Shown: positions 1 through 10,710, counted from the first letter of the stretch. The stretch: 64,000 nt of DNA from Armigeres subalbatus (GCF_024139115.2 NC_085139.1:6543533-6607532), one strand, 5' to 3'. The notes: generated by a model from the sequence alone, not told the origin. Program-made: numbers and translations.

Positions 1-900
1 AAACAAGGACCATCATCAATTCGTCGTGGAGTTCCTCGAAGTTCACAAGTATTAGTACCACACTCATAACCACCCCGGCATGATTCCGCTCAAGGCTTTG
101 CTGCGAGGGCTTCACGACATGAAGGAAGAAGATCTCATTGCGGAACTCTAGAGCTGCGGCCTGAAGTCAGTAATAGTGTACAAGATCGCTTATCACAACA
201 AGACGAGGAGATATCGCGACCAGCTTAACCTGGTCCACCTGGAGCATGGCTTCAACACCTGGAATGACCTGAAGCTGGTAAGCGTTATAAATTACACCGT
301 CGCGTCGTTGACTGGGAGCGATATCGGCCAGTGCACCACGACGTCACGCAGTGCACCAACTGCTTCAACTTCGGGCACGGAACCAGGAACTGCCGCATGA
401 AGCCGCGCTGCAACAAGTGTGGCGAATCCCATATGACCGAAGCGTGCGACAAGGACTGTCCTAAGCGGGTGGCGTTTTTGGAAATCCGAAAGAAGGTTTT
501 CACCAGGACCGTGTTCCTACTCTCAATGGGGTGAACTTTCCAGCCATCCCGGCTCCCCGTCGTGCGACTCCAATGCTCCCACCGTTACAACCGCACAAGC
601 GACTAGCAGCAGCAGATGCGTCGGTTCAAGCTCCAGCACCGCCGAAAATGGCTGCTAGAGTGGGCCTGGTCAACTGGAACGCTTGCTCGCCGAAGAGCAA
701 AACCATCGAGGGCCAAAACGGAAGGCGATCGTCAACATTCCGGACTTTCGAATTGTGCGACTCTACCGGCCAGGAGAGGTGGTGAATACCCTGATAGAAT
801 AGCTCACCAGCTGAAAGATCTGTATCAACGCGGCGAAGACCCAGGTCATGATTTTCTCCCATTCAAAGTCCCGCAAACATGTTTCGCCTGAGGCCTGTAA
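1..900 (+). pseudogene. Degenerate Jockey-type non-LTR retrotransposon, ORF1 end to ORF2 start
   Basis: Broken coding pieces on the plus strand read like the nucleic-acid-binding ORF1 protein of a Jockey-group LINE. A segment at about 70-290 resembles the region that precedes the zinc knuckles in this family (HPGMIPLKALLRGLHDMKEE, then YRDQLNLVHLEHG), and it is cut by a stop near 149. A knuckle pair follows at 350-470: CTNCFNFGHGTRNC and then CNKCGESHMTEAC. After a proline/alanine-rich stretch, VNWNACSPKSKTIE at about 664-710 looks like the start of the ORF2 endonuclease domain. No long frame survives and the window edge cuts the left end. The knuckles are seen directly. Assignment to Jockey rather than a related clade is inference. 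Confidence 0.6.
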
Positions 901-1025
901 AATCATCCTCAATGACACGCGAGTTCGATTCTCGGTCCGGTTTATGATGTTTTCGGGTTGGAAACTTTCTTGACATCCTAGGCAAAGTGTAGGTACACAT
1001 AAACGTGTACGAGAATTTGCGCTGC
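901..1025 (+). mobile_element. Possible tRNA-derived SINE fragment
   Basis: A pol III B-box-like string (GAGTTCGATTCTC near 920) is followed by a body resembling the SINE copies at 51.3 and 16.1 kb (GGTTGGAAACTTTCTTGACA, then a GTAGGTACAC segment). The A box and the 3' half are missing. This could be a diverged relative rather than the same family. Confidence 0.35.
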
Positions 1026-1466
1026 TGTGCCAACTTTTCTCCTTTCAGTCGCTTGCTGGTGGCCATCGTTTGTGGCTGCTTACGTTTGCCGTAATTGCCC
1101 ATAGAGATATTAGTGCGTATTGTAAAATTCATCTAAAACAGTTCGAGATTTAGGCTTAGCGTACGACAGCCACCAATCCATCCATGTCCTATAGTTTCTG
1201 CGTTGTCGAGGAACAGTCTCACTACATCTTTTTTCTACAGTAATAGAACTGTGCGGCAAAAGCCATGCACCTTGTTGAAAGACGACTTGCCAATTACAAA
1301 TAGACATGTTCAGTACTAAGAAACGTTTTGAAGTTTTAGACATAATGGATGAATGATCCCAATATAACGTTTCCTATTAAACATTTTGCGGCACAACCTC
1401 CTTTCACTGTGTTCAAATCTTCAGTAATCGAAAACGTCGAACCTTACAATGCTTTTCTTATTTCAG
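1026..1466. other. Intergenic or 5' intron of the asparaginase gene
   Basis: No coding content is recognised. The segment ends in a good splice acceptor (TTTCTTATTTCAG, AG at 1465-1466) just before the asparaginase start. At least its right part is therefore probably an intron in the 5' UTR, with the first non-coding exon further left or outside the window. Confidence 0.4.
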
Positions 1467-1476
1467 CCGCTTCAAC

Positions 1477-3754
1477 ATGTCGGATCCTGTCTCTCAAGTG
1501 GACAGCACTGTCCGGAACGACTCCGATAGCGACGGCGAAGAAGGCTTGGTGATGAACATTAAAAAGGCCCCGGCCACAGTCAATACTGCTTCCAAAGGTG
1601 CGTCTTTGAAGGTCAACGGTTCCGTCAATGGTAACGGCCTTCCACCCATCAACCGAAGCACTTCTTGGAAAAGCAAGCAGCTAATCGACGTCACACCCAG
1701 TGGAAGTCTAGACCTAAGCAAACTCTCGATGCGTCGGAATTCGAGCTACGGCAAACTGCCGTCGGAGAACCCAGAGGCCAAAGTGTTGGTCATCTACACC
1801 GGCGGTACGATCGGTATGATGCGCAATGATAAAAACGGTAAGCGAGAAGGTGTTAAAAAGCTGATGTTCATAATTAGACCACAAACATACAATCGAAAGA
1901 GCGTGTAAGAGTGCAAATATTTTTGTTTACCTTCCAGCGTTGGAGCCCAGACCGAATGAATTTGTTCGCAAAATACGTCATTACCCAAATATGCATGATG
2001 ACACGTACGCTACCAAGCGATACGGTCCAGCGAAAAATATGGCTCCGTTGGTACTTCCTTTCGTAGACGGTGAACATCGAAGAATTCTGTATCAGATCTG
2101 CGAGTACGAACCGTTGCTCGATTCGTCCAATATGGGGATGAACGATTGGGTCCGAATCGCCAACGACATCAAGCAGTCGTACGAATTCTTCGACGGCTTC
2201 GTAGTGCTGCATGGTACGGATACTTTGTGCTACACCGCATCGGCGCTGTCGTTCATGTTTGAGAATCTCGGAAAGACGGTAATCTTGACTGGATCACAAA
2301 TTCCCATTTTCGAAACCCGAACCGATGGGAAGGACAATTTTACGTCAGCCCTGATTTTGGCGGGGAATTACGTCATTCCCGAGGTGTGCGTATTCTTCAA
2401 CAGTCGACTTTTCCGAGGTAATCGGACGATAAAAGTGAGTAGCGGATCGTTGGATGCATTCAACTCGCCGAATGCTGCACCGCTGGCTAAGATGGGAATA
2501 AATATGGAGATCGACTACCGCTTGATCTATCGGCCTTGCACGGTAGAGAAGTTCAACGTGCATGTCAAAATGGACGATAATGTGGGTCTGTTGCGGGTGT
2601 TTCCAAGTATTTCGATGGCTACGGTAAAGGCTTTCCTCCAACCACCGATGCGGGGAGTCGTACTACAGACATATGGAGCAGGGAATCTCCCCACGAACAG
2701 GTTCGATCTGCTGGAAGCCCTACGAGAGGCGGCTGATCGCGGCGTTCTTATCGTAAACTGTACCCAGTGTAATGAAGGAGCAGTTAGTGACCTGTACGAA
2801 ACTGGTAGACAACTGCAGGATATAGGAGTCGTACCTGGATTTGACATGACTCCGGAAGCTGCGCTTGCCAAGCTGTCGTACGTCATCAGCAAGGACAATT
2901 GGAATCACGAGACCAAGAAGCTGGTAAATATATGTTTTTCTCAAATCTTAAGTTACCTTTCAAAAATGTTTATTCCATTTCAGATGTTGAAGAACAACCT
3001 CCGCGGCGAGTTGACTCACGAGAAGACCCCGGAGATGCAAGAATACGATCTGATAGACGCAGTTGCCCGAACTCTACAGTTAAACTCGGACAAAGAGTTG
3101 GTCCAACTGAAATCGTCACTTTTCCCCGCAATGGTCAATAGTGCCGTCCTGTCGGGGAACATTTCCAAGCTCAACAATCTCAAAGGCTACGGAGCGAACC
3201 TGTCGGCGGAAAATTACGATCGCCGAACAGCGCTGCACGTCGCCTGCTGCGAGGGAAATCTGGAAGTCGTACAGTACCTGCTTCAAAACGGAGCTGCCGT
3301 CCATATTCGCGATCGGTACGATCGAACACCGTTAATGGATGCGATTCTCAACGATCACTACGAGATCATTCGTTTGCTCATCAAATGTGGTGCTCATTTG
3401 ACCGGATCGATTCGGGCTATAGGCGAGAGTCTATGCAGTGCAGCTGCTAGAAATCTGCTACATCGATTGGAGTCTTACCGAATTGCCGGTGCCGATTTAT
3501 CACAAACCGATCCCAGTGGTCGAACGGCTCTGCACGTCGCAGCCATGTACGCAAACCTAGAAATGGCTAAATATCTGGTGAAGAACTACGTCGAAGTAAA
3601 CACCGTAGACTTTCTAGGTCTAACCGCCCTGGACTACGCTGTCAAAGTTAACACACAACCTGTGATCGCTTTCCTGATGGAGAAGGATGCTAAGCGAGGT
3701 GACGAGATGGATCAAGTACCTGTACCCGACTTCGATGAGTCTTTCGATTACTAG
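1477..3754 (+). CDS. ASPG: L-asparaginase (60 kDa lysophospholipase-type) with C-terminal ankyrin repeats
   Basis: Predicted cytosolic enzyme hydrolysing L-asparagine to aspartate and ammonia, orthologous in layout to animal ASPG. Exons are 1477-1837, 1938-2923 and 2984-3754, giving 705 residues. Introns are GT-AG, 100 and 60 bp, in phases 1 and 0. The start is ATG 1477, just after the acceptor at 1465-1466. Residues 1-100 are a serine- and asparagine-rich extension. The type I asparaginase core follows: TGGT nucleophile loop at 108-111, DSS at 182-184, HGTDT at 212-216, TGSQIP, and RGNRTIK with the expected catalytic lysine, all intact. From about residue 500 come ankyrin repeats (RTALHVACCEGNLEVVQYLL; RTALHVAAMYANLEMAKYLV). 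The 60-bp second intron is in frame without a stop, so its retention would add 20 residues. The gene converges on the minus-strand gene beginning at 3862. Family identity is very secure; the first exon boundary is less so. Confidence 0.95.
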
Positions 3755-3772
3755 TTTGTACTGGTTAAGACC

Positions 3773-3778
3773 TTTATT
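3773..3778 (-). promoter_or_regulatory. AATAAA polyadenylation signal of the minus-strand gene
   Basis: AATAAA on the minus strand, 84 bp past the TGA at 3862-3864 of the converging gene. It lies only about 20 bp from the asparaginase stop codon, so the two 3' UTRs very likely overlap. No AATAAA is seen on the plus strand here; an AATACA variant near 3790 may serve the asparaginase transcript. Confidence 0.6.
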
Positions 3779-3861
3779 TAGTTCCTAAAATACAATTTGG
3801 CTAAGCTTATCTAATGAGTGGCTTGTCAACACTACTCCTAGTGTCAACTCGTAAACTGCTA

Positions 3862-6800
3862 TCACTTCCTTGTTTTGGTGTGCCTCAGAATTCTTTGCAC
3901 CGTTTCCGCCTTGATCCGACACGACGGAAACGCTTGCTCGCAGTTTAGATTCCGTCGTCCGATGTGGATCGCATCCTCGATCGCTGTACCGGTGGTAAAT
4001 TTCAGTGCCCAGTCTGCTTCGCTCAAACCGTTGATCACGGTGTCCATCTTGCTGGCCCGATCTTCGATGACATTGTTCATGGCTTCCTTAACGTACCAAC
4101 AAACCGTCCGTTGTGTGCAAGCTGTTGCGTCGATGTCGAACTTCTGCAAACTCCTGTCTACTGCCTCCATCAAGGACCACAGAGTGGTTAAGTCTGGGAA
4201 ATCGCTAGCTGGAACATAGAGGGAAGGCCATCAGAGTTGGCGCGACAAACTTAGATGCAGATCAACACACCTCGTTGTTGCTTTTCGGTTGGTTTCATTG
4301 GTCCAAGAAGACCCATCATACCGTGGCTCTTGAAAAATCGCATAACGACACCTAACAACGCTCCTCCAATTGCCAGAAAACCTGCCAGAATTACTGCTCC
4401 AACGTTTACGTTTAGAGCGGGGACTCCCTAAAATAATAATTGAATTTGTACAACTTGTTGAAAGCATTCCATTTTAAGCACACAAAGCTGCAAATCGTTA
4501 TCTTGGAAACCACGTGCCCAGCCATTTTTCAACAGCACGAGCTAAGAAAACTGTAATGCTCATAAGGGTGAAACATTGGTAGATCATTTGCTTTCGTATG
4601 CTGAGCAATCGACTTTGATTTCTGCACTGTACAAAGATTTGGGCTTTCACACGTTGAAGCAAAAATAAATTTATACCATAACCTATTGAATTCGGATTGA
4701 TTCAATTTAACTGAATAAAAATAAAATTATGTCGGAATTTAAATAAACTCCTGTCCGAATTTGGATAAATTCCTGTCCGAATTTGATTAAATTCCTGTCG
4801 AATGAATCCTGTCACACTGCGAATGAATTTCTAGCGAAATTCTGAAGAATTCCTTTCAGAATTCGGAAGAATTCCTTTCGGAATTCGGAAGAATTCCTTT
4901 CGGAATTCGGAAGAATTCCTTCCGGAATTCGGAAGAATTCCTTCCGGAATTCGGAAGAATTCCTTCCGGAATTCGGAAGAATTCCTTTCGGAATTCGGAA
5001 GAATTCCTTTCGGAATTCGGAAGAATTCCTTTCGGAATTCGGAAGAATTCCTTTCGGAATTCGGAAGAATTCCTTTCGGAATTCGGAAGAATTCCTTTCG
5101 GAATTCGGAAGAATTCCTTCCGGAATTCGGAAGAATTCCTTCCGGAATTCGGAAGAATTCCTTCCGGAATTCGGAAGAATTCCTTCCGGAATTCGGAAGA
5201 ATTCCTTCCGGAATTCGGAAGAATTCCTTCCGGAATTCGGAAGAATTCCTTCCGGAATTCGGAAGAATTCCTTCCGGAATTCGGAAGAATTCCTTCCGGA
5301 ATTCGGAAGAATTCCTTCCGGAATTCGGAAGAATTCCTTCCGGAATTCGGAAGAATTCCTTCCGGAATTCGGAAGAATTCCTTCCGGAATTCGGAAGAAT
5401 TCCTTCCGGAATTCGGAAGAATTCCTTCCGGAATTCGGAAGAATTCCTTCCGGAATTCGGAAGAATTCCTTCCGGAATTCGGAAGAATTCCTTCCGGAAT
5501 TCGGAAGAATTCCTTCCGGAATTCGGAAGAATTCCTTCCGGAATTCGGAAGAATTCCTTCCGGAATTCGGAAGAATTCCTTCGGGAATTCGGAAGAATTC
5601 CTTCGGGAATTCGGAAGAATTCCTTCGGGAATTCGGAAGAATTCCTTCGGGAATTCGGAAGAATTCCTTCGGGAATTCGGAAGAATTCCTTCGGGAATTC
5701 GGAAGAATTCCTTCGGGAATTCGGAAGAATTCCTTCGGGAATTCGGAAGAATTCCTTCGGGAATTCGGAAGAATTCCTTCGGGAATTCGGAAGAATTCCT
5801 TCCGGAATTCGGAAGAATTCCTTCCGGAATTCGGAAGAATTCCTTCCGGAATTCGGAAGAATTCCTTCCGGAATTCGGAAGAATTCCTTCCGGAATTCGG
5901 AAGAATTCCTTCCGGAATTCGGAAGAATTCCTTCCGGAATTCGGAAGAATTCCTTCCGGAATTCGGAATTCGGAATTCGGAAGAATTCCTTCCGGAATTC
6001 GGAAGAATTCCTTCCGGAATTCGGAAGAATTCCTTCCGGAATTCGGAAGAATTCCTTCCGGAATTCGGAAGAATTCCTTCCGGAATTCGGAAGAATTCCT
6101 TCCGGAATTCGGAAGAATTCCTTCCGGAATTCGGAAGAATTCCTTCCGGAATTCGGAAGAATTCCTTCCGGAATTCGGAAGAATTCCTTCCGGAATTCGG
6201 AAGAATTCCTTCCGGAATTCGGAAGAATTCCTTCCGGAATTCGGAAGAATTCCTTCCGGAATTCGGAAGAATTCCTTCCGGAATTCGAACAGAATTCCGT
6301 TCGGAATTCGGAAGAATTCCTTCCGGAATTCGGAAGAATTCCTTCCGGAATTCGGAAGAATTCCTTCCGGAATTCGGAAGAATTCCTTCCGGAATTCGGA
6401 AGAATTCCTTCCGGAATTCGGAAGAATTCCTTCCGGAATTCGGAAGAATTCCTCCCGGAATTCGGAAGAATTCCTCCCGGAATTCGGAAGAATTCCTCCC
6501 GGAATTCGGAAGAATTCCTATCGGAATTCGGAATGGGAAGAATTCCTGGCGGAATTCGATTGAATTCCTGGCGAAAATCGAATGTATTCCTGGCGGAATT
6601 CGAATGAATTCCTGTTGGAATTTGAATGAACTCCTGTCGGAATTCGAATGAATTCCTGTCGGACTTCGAATGAATTTCTAGCGGAATTCGAATGAATTCC
6701 TGTCGGAGTTCAAATGAATTCCTGTCGGACTTCCAATGAATTTCTGTCGCACTTCGAATAAATTTCTACCGGAATTCAAATTCATTCCTGCCAGAGTTCA

Positions 6801-7613
6801 AATGAATTCCTGTTGGATTTTGAATGAATTCCTGTTGGATTTCGAATGAATTCCTGTCGGAATTCGAATGAATTCCTATCGGAATTTGAATGCATTCCTA
6901 TCGGAATTCGAATGCATTCCTATCGGAATTCGAATGAATTCCTGTTGGACTTCGAATGAATTCATGTCGAACTTCGAATGAATTCATGTCGAACTTCGAA
7001 TGAATTCATGTCGAACTTCCAATGAATTTCTGTTGGAATTCGAAATTTGGATAAAATTCTGCTGGAATTCTGATGAATTCCTTATTTATAATTATTTCGT
7101 TTGGGGAAATTCATTCGGGTTGGTAATAACTTTCACGATAACTTACTTAGCATGATAAATTGGCTTTAAATACCTTCATAATCGAGCCCATAACTCCACT
7201 GACAGACTCCTGCACAGGTATTGTGAGAAACGGAATGGCGAAGTCTATTTCGACCTGAAAATTAAAAAATACTATAACTCGACATCCTTAACGAAACGGA
7301 CACCATAACAAACCTCAATATTGTCATTTTTAGTGTGAAAGCTCACAAACTTCGGCTCCCGGTTGCCTCTTCTCGCACTTCTAATCAATCCATCGCCCAG
7401 CTTCTTGTGAGACTCGTCGAGCGCCAAAAACTGCGCCTCACTATCCATCAGCATCTGTTTGCTCTGGTACAGTCGGTGCTGTATGCTGACGCTGCCGTTG
7501 CCGCCAAGTCCCGGACTAACCCACGGAATGATCGTCATCATCAGCAACCCGACTGGGAAAATCGCGGCGGTTCTACCGAGAACATGGACGGCATCGACCG
7601 GTTGCAGCAGCAT
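3862..7613 (-). CDS. Small secreted/membrane protein with CX5C...CX6C pattern (DM4/12-like), paralogue of the gene at 24711-26693
   Basis: Four exons assembled from splice sites: 7314-7613, 7174-7254, 4271-4427 and 3862-4208 (minus strand), phases 0, 0 and 1, 294 residues. ATG 7613 is chosen because it begins a hydrophobic leader (AAIFPVGLLMMTIIPW); an upstream in-frame ATG at 7649 would add 12 residues. Exon 3 encodes a glycine/alanine-rich membrane-like segment (VNVGAVILAGFLAIGGALLG). Exon 4 carries C-TQRTV-C and, after TGTAIEDAI, C-EQAFPS-C. The same order, cysteine spacing and GTAI motif recur in the gene at 24.7-26.7 kb, so the two are paralogues. The pattern recalls the insect DM4/12 family, which is not firmly proven here; the function is unknown. 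The 2.7 kb third intron contains a satellite array. The TGA at 3862-3864 lies 108 bp from the asparaginase stop. Confidence 0.8.
4735..7090. repeat. 22-bp satellite array (GAATTC-rich) inside an intron
   Basis: Tandem 22-bp units of the form GAATTCCTTCC GGAATTCGGAA, near-perfect from about 4850 to 6530 and increasingly diverged on both flanks (units such as GAATTCCTGTCGGAATTCGA at 6600-7080 and 4740-4850). Variants occur in homogeneous blocks: TTTCGG types at 4860-4910 and 4983-5105, TTCCGG types at 5115-5575 and 5798-6450, TTCGGG types at 5578-5790, CTCCCGG types at 6452-6510. Small defects lie near 5960-5985 and 6285-6300. Each unit holds several dyads (GAATTC, TTCCGGAA, CCGAATTCGG). The array lies wholly within intron 3 of the minus-strand gene. 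Confidence 0.97.
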
Positions 7614-7649
7614 GTCGTCGCGGATGATGTCTGAACTGGTGCAGTGCAA

Positions 7650-8805
7650 TTACCAAACTGTTGATCGCAACCTGCAGTCAAATCAAGCTCAGGAAAACTG
7701 GAGCTCATTGCAACACTGGTACACCTCCATATGCCGGGTGGTGGTGGCTGCAACTCATAAATTTTCTTTCTGATGAATCGCAAATGTGAAATGAGGTGCT
7801 CTAATTTGCGACATACGCATGGCAGACAATAGGAATAGGCAGAGCATCAAACGGATCACGTGATGTAATCCTTGTTACGCTGCATCATTTACGAAGGCTA
7901 AACAATGGATCGTGATTCGCAGTAGGCTTGTTGTTAGCAAGAATAACAACATTGGTGACAGATCTTTGAGCATTGCATTGTAGTAGTCCATCACAAGTTA
8001 GGCGCAATAAGGCGTAACGCACGTGTTTCAAACGTTGCCAGTAGCAGCAACCATTGCCCATGAGTGCGGATTCACAGGTTGCTTAGATCGCGCTCACATG
8101 GATGGGAAGGAAGATGGAGATGAAAGTTTGTGAAGCGATAAATTGAACACCGGTAACGAGGAAGCTAGGAATGAAGTAATGATATCGCATAATCTAAACG
8201 CATGTGACTTTGTTAAATTGAAAAACGTTTCACTAATTTACGAAAATGATATCGAGACAGTTAGAGCTAAGTTTTAATACGGTCATTAAAAAAGAATTTC
8301 TGCATTCATTATGCACAATTGATTTATGAGTGAATATCGCCTTACTGCCTGGAAGTTAGTAAGCAATTACAGATAAGAAATCTTTTGTGTTTACGCAGTT
8401 ATGATCCGCAATGTTCGAGAGACACTGCATGGAGGACAAAAGACTTCCGGTGATTTTCAAAGTAGCCAGGGTTTGCATCGGGTTAAAGAACGCATCGAGT
8501 AAGGGAGAGTTCATTGTACTTTTTTTTAATCTTTATCTATGTAACTTTTTAGTTAATAATAAGTTAATCACCAGTACTTTTTAGTTTTTCACTGAAACTA
8601 CATGAGTAATGGTTTGGTAGAGAGAATCGTGTAACAGTTAATAAAAATACACGAAAATGAAAGTGCAAGTGCATGGAGTAAGATAATTAAAACTGCTGCT
8701 AAATCTATAATAAGTTTTTTATCAATCAAATTTTTAATAATCAATGGCATGAGGTCAATAAATCATTATCAGTTACGCCACTAAGCTGAGAAGACGAGGT
8801 ATACC
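7650..8805. other. Intergenic, upstream of the minus-strand gene
   Basis: This must contain the promoter and 5' UTR of the gene ending at 3862. No TATA box or repeat stands out, and there is no coding content I can support. The sequence is AT-rich from about 8200. Confidence 0.4.
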
Positions 8806-9046
8806 TCGTTAAGCATAAGTACGTTAGACATAAAGACGTTAGGCATAAGTACGTTAGGTATAATGGACGCTAGGCATAACGGACGTTAGGTATAATGGAC
8901 GTTAGGCATGAAATGACCCAAAGAACAGCCTATGACATAAAGAAGGCAGAATTATGCCACACATCCGTTATACCTAACGTTCATTATGCCTTACGTACTT
9001 ATGCTTAACGTCCTTATGCCTAACGTACTTATGACTAACGTCGCGG
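8806..9046. repeat. Foldback (long inverted repeat) made of ~15-bp subrepeats
   Basis: The left arm (about 8810-8905) repeats variants of ACGTTAGGCATAAGT. The right arm (about 8965-9042) is its reverse complement, repeating ACTTATGCCTAACGT variants. A spacer of about 55 bp separates them. Transcribed RNA would form a hairpin of roughly 75-80 bp with mismatches. No transposase or clear target duplication is seen. It is probably a non-autonomous foldback or MITE-type element. Confidence 0.8.
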
Positions 9047-9685
9047 ACCCGAGAAGATGTGCTTCACTACACTATAATTGGCGACAAACGAAAAAAAAAC
9101 TGGAATCGTGTCGATGGTGTTCAGAAATCCACTTTAAGGGATGAAGTATGCAGTATGACTGTATTGCAGAACTCGAAGTCGCGAATTGATTCTGACAAAC
9201 CATGTCATTTGATGTCTTGAAATACTAGAACCTGAAGTACGGGTGACGAGACCACTTCATTGAATGTCTCAGGACAGATCATGGGATCTGCAGTAGTCAG
9301 GATTAATCCCACTAACCATGCTTTCGGAAACCGGTACCACCACGTGGCGATGCAGCTCCTCGACGAATATTGCGTTCCTCAGGTTTCAAAAGCATATGAA
9401 AGAAAGAGGTTTCGTCAGATGGCACCCGGCCCGAATGAGAAGCTCGACGCGCTTGTCATCCGGTTGAAAAAGAAAACATCCTATTGTGATTACAGCGATC
9501 AAGTAAACAACATGATCGTGGACCAAGTAATTGCGACTACAAAGAACATGCAACTTCGAAGCAAAAGATTATTCTTTGGATCAGGTGTTGGTCATAGGTC
9601 GTAGCTACGAGTCAGTCGACCTACAATTTGCTGGATGGAAAACCGCCGGAGAATTCAAACCAAGTACAGCTAAAGTTAACGCTAA

Positions 9686-9769
9686 GGGAAGATCCATTAA
9701 TTACGTAACGCAAAAATTGGCCATTCTCATTCTTGTGTACGGACTGTAAAGTAATTTATGGATGCTCCC
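9686..9769. mobile_element. 84-bp MITE, Harbinger-like (TAA target duplication)
   Basis: Terminal inverted repeats GGGAAGATCCATTAATTACG (left) and GTAATTTATGGATGCTCCC (right), flanked by TAA at 9683-9685 and 9770-9772. A 3-bp TAA/TTA duplication is typical of PIF/Harbinger derivatives. It is inserted in the gag relic. Confidence 0.75.
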
Positions 9770-9946
9770 TAATCTAGGCGAAGAATCTATATGTAAAGTC
9801 GATACTGAGAGAAAGGTTCCGAAACCAACCCCACTGTGTCCGGTGCGATACGCGTCATGAATCATGTGATCCTTCATGTCCAATAAAATAAAAAAAAAAT
9901 GCCGAATCTGTGGTTCGGTCATTTTGCTCGCTGCTGTGTTTCATTA

Positions 9947-10100
9947 GGGAAGATCCATTATTTACCTTACGCAAAAATTGGGCATTTTCAAGCCCCCCCC
10001 CCCCTGTCACACTTTTTGTATGAAACATCTGAAAAAGTTGTATGGATCCTTACACCTCGCTCAACCCCCTCCCCCTCTTAGCGTTACGTAATTTGGGTAC
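9947..10100. mobile_element. Second MITE of the same family, longer and diverged
   Basis: The left end (GGGAAGATCCATTATTTACC) matches the MITE at 9686. The right side carries GCGTTACGTAATTTGGG near 10080-10097, the complement of the inner left terminus. The interior has a poly-C run near 9992-10004. The right boundary is approximate. It is inserted between the knuckle and protease parts of the gag-pol relic. Confidence 0.6.
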
Positions 10101-10400
10101 ACAATGTTACTACAGAAACCAAAGACAACAAGAATGATGGTGATGCTTTCGACTTATTGAAACAACTTGTTGGTGGAAAGCGGGCGGTAGAGCTCCCTTG
10201 ATGTTCGTTATCGATACTGGGGCTGTTGAAGAAGGACTGGCGTATCCTAAAGCAGGGCGGTTTTTAGCCTTATACTAAGTCAAGAAAGAAAGTACCAACA
10301 TTTTCAACAGCAACGGATCTAGCAATCTATTGACAGTGTTTCGAGTAGTGGAGACCGAGATAAAATTCAACAACAAGTCAAACTCATGTCAGAACTTTTT

Positions 10401-10559
10401 TTTCAACTTCTTTTTTTTTTTTAATTTTTGTTTGTTACATTATTTCTAATATTTCAAGTGTTTGGCCACTTGGCCCTTCATCTTTGATTCAGTTCAATAG
10501 CAATGGTTAGAATTTAAATGTAATTTATAAAGTTTATCTAATGTATCAGAATAGCCTTA
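10401..10559. other. AT-rich spacer with poly-T
   Basis: Contains T-runs near 10397-10425 and no coding or repeat structure that I can identify. Confidence 0.4.
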
Positions 10560-10710
10560 TAGTACGTTCAGATTATGAGCTTTATCACTTGATATAGCGA
10601 ATCTTGACATGAGATGCCATATGCATTATTGCCAGTGAAAACTAGATGTACAAACACTGATGTCAAGATGCTCTATATCAAGTGATATAGCTCATAATCT
10701 GAACGTACTA
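10560..10710. mobile_element. 151-bp palindromic MITE with ~51-bp inverted termini
   Basis: Begins TAGTACGTTCAGATTATGAG and ends with its complement (CTCATAATCTGAACGTACTA). The arms match over about 51 bp with few mismatches. TTA flanks both sides (10557-10559 and 10711-10713), consistent with a Harbinger-type 3-bp target duplication. Confidence 0.85.

Larger units (their letters stand above)
9120..10400 (+). pseudogene. Relic of a Ty3/gypsy-like element: gag, zinc knuckles and protease start
   Basis: Degraded plus-strand coding pieces follow gag-pol order. A capsid-like stretch lies at 9260-9680 (YERKRFRQMAPG..EKLDALVIRL, then DQVLVIGRSYES after a frameshift near 9545). A C-rich knuckle region at about 9835-9945 has CVRC and CRIC, followed in a shifted frame by GHFARC. 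An aspartic-protease-like VIDTGA occurs near 10210. Two MITEs (9686-9769 and 9947-10100) split it. There are no LTRs and no reverse transcriptase. Order and motifs support an LTR-element relic; the exact family is not assigned. Confidence 0.6.

Noticed and set aside
4850..6530. CRISPR-like array of regular repeats
   Set aside because: Units are contiguous with no unique spacers, and this is a spliced eukaryotic locus; it is a satellite.
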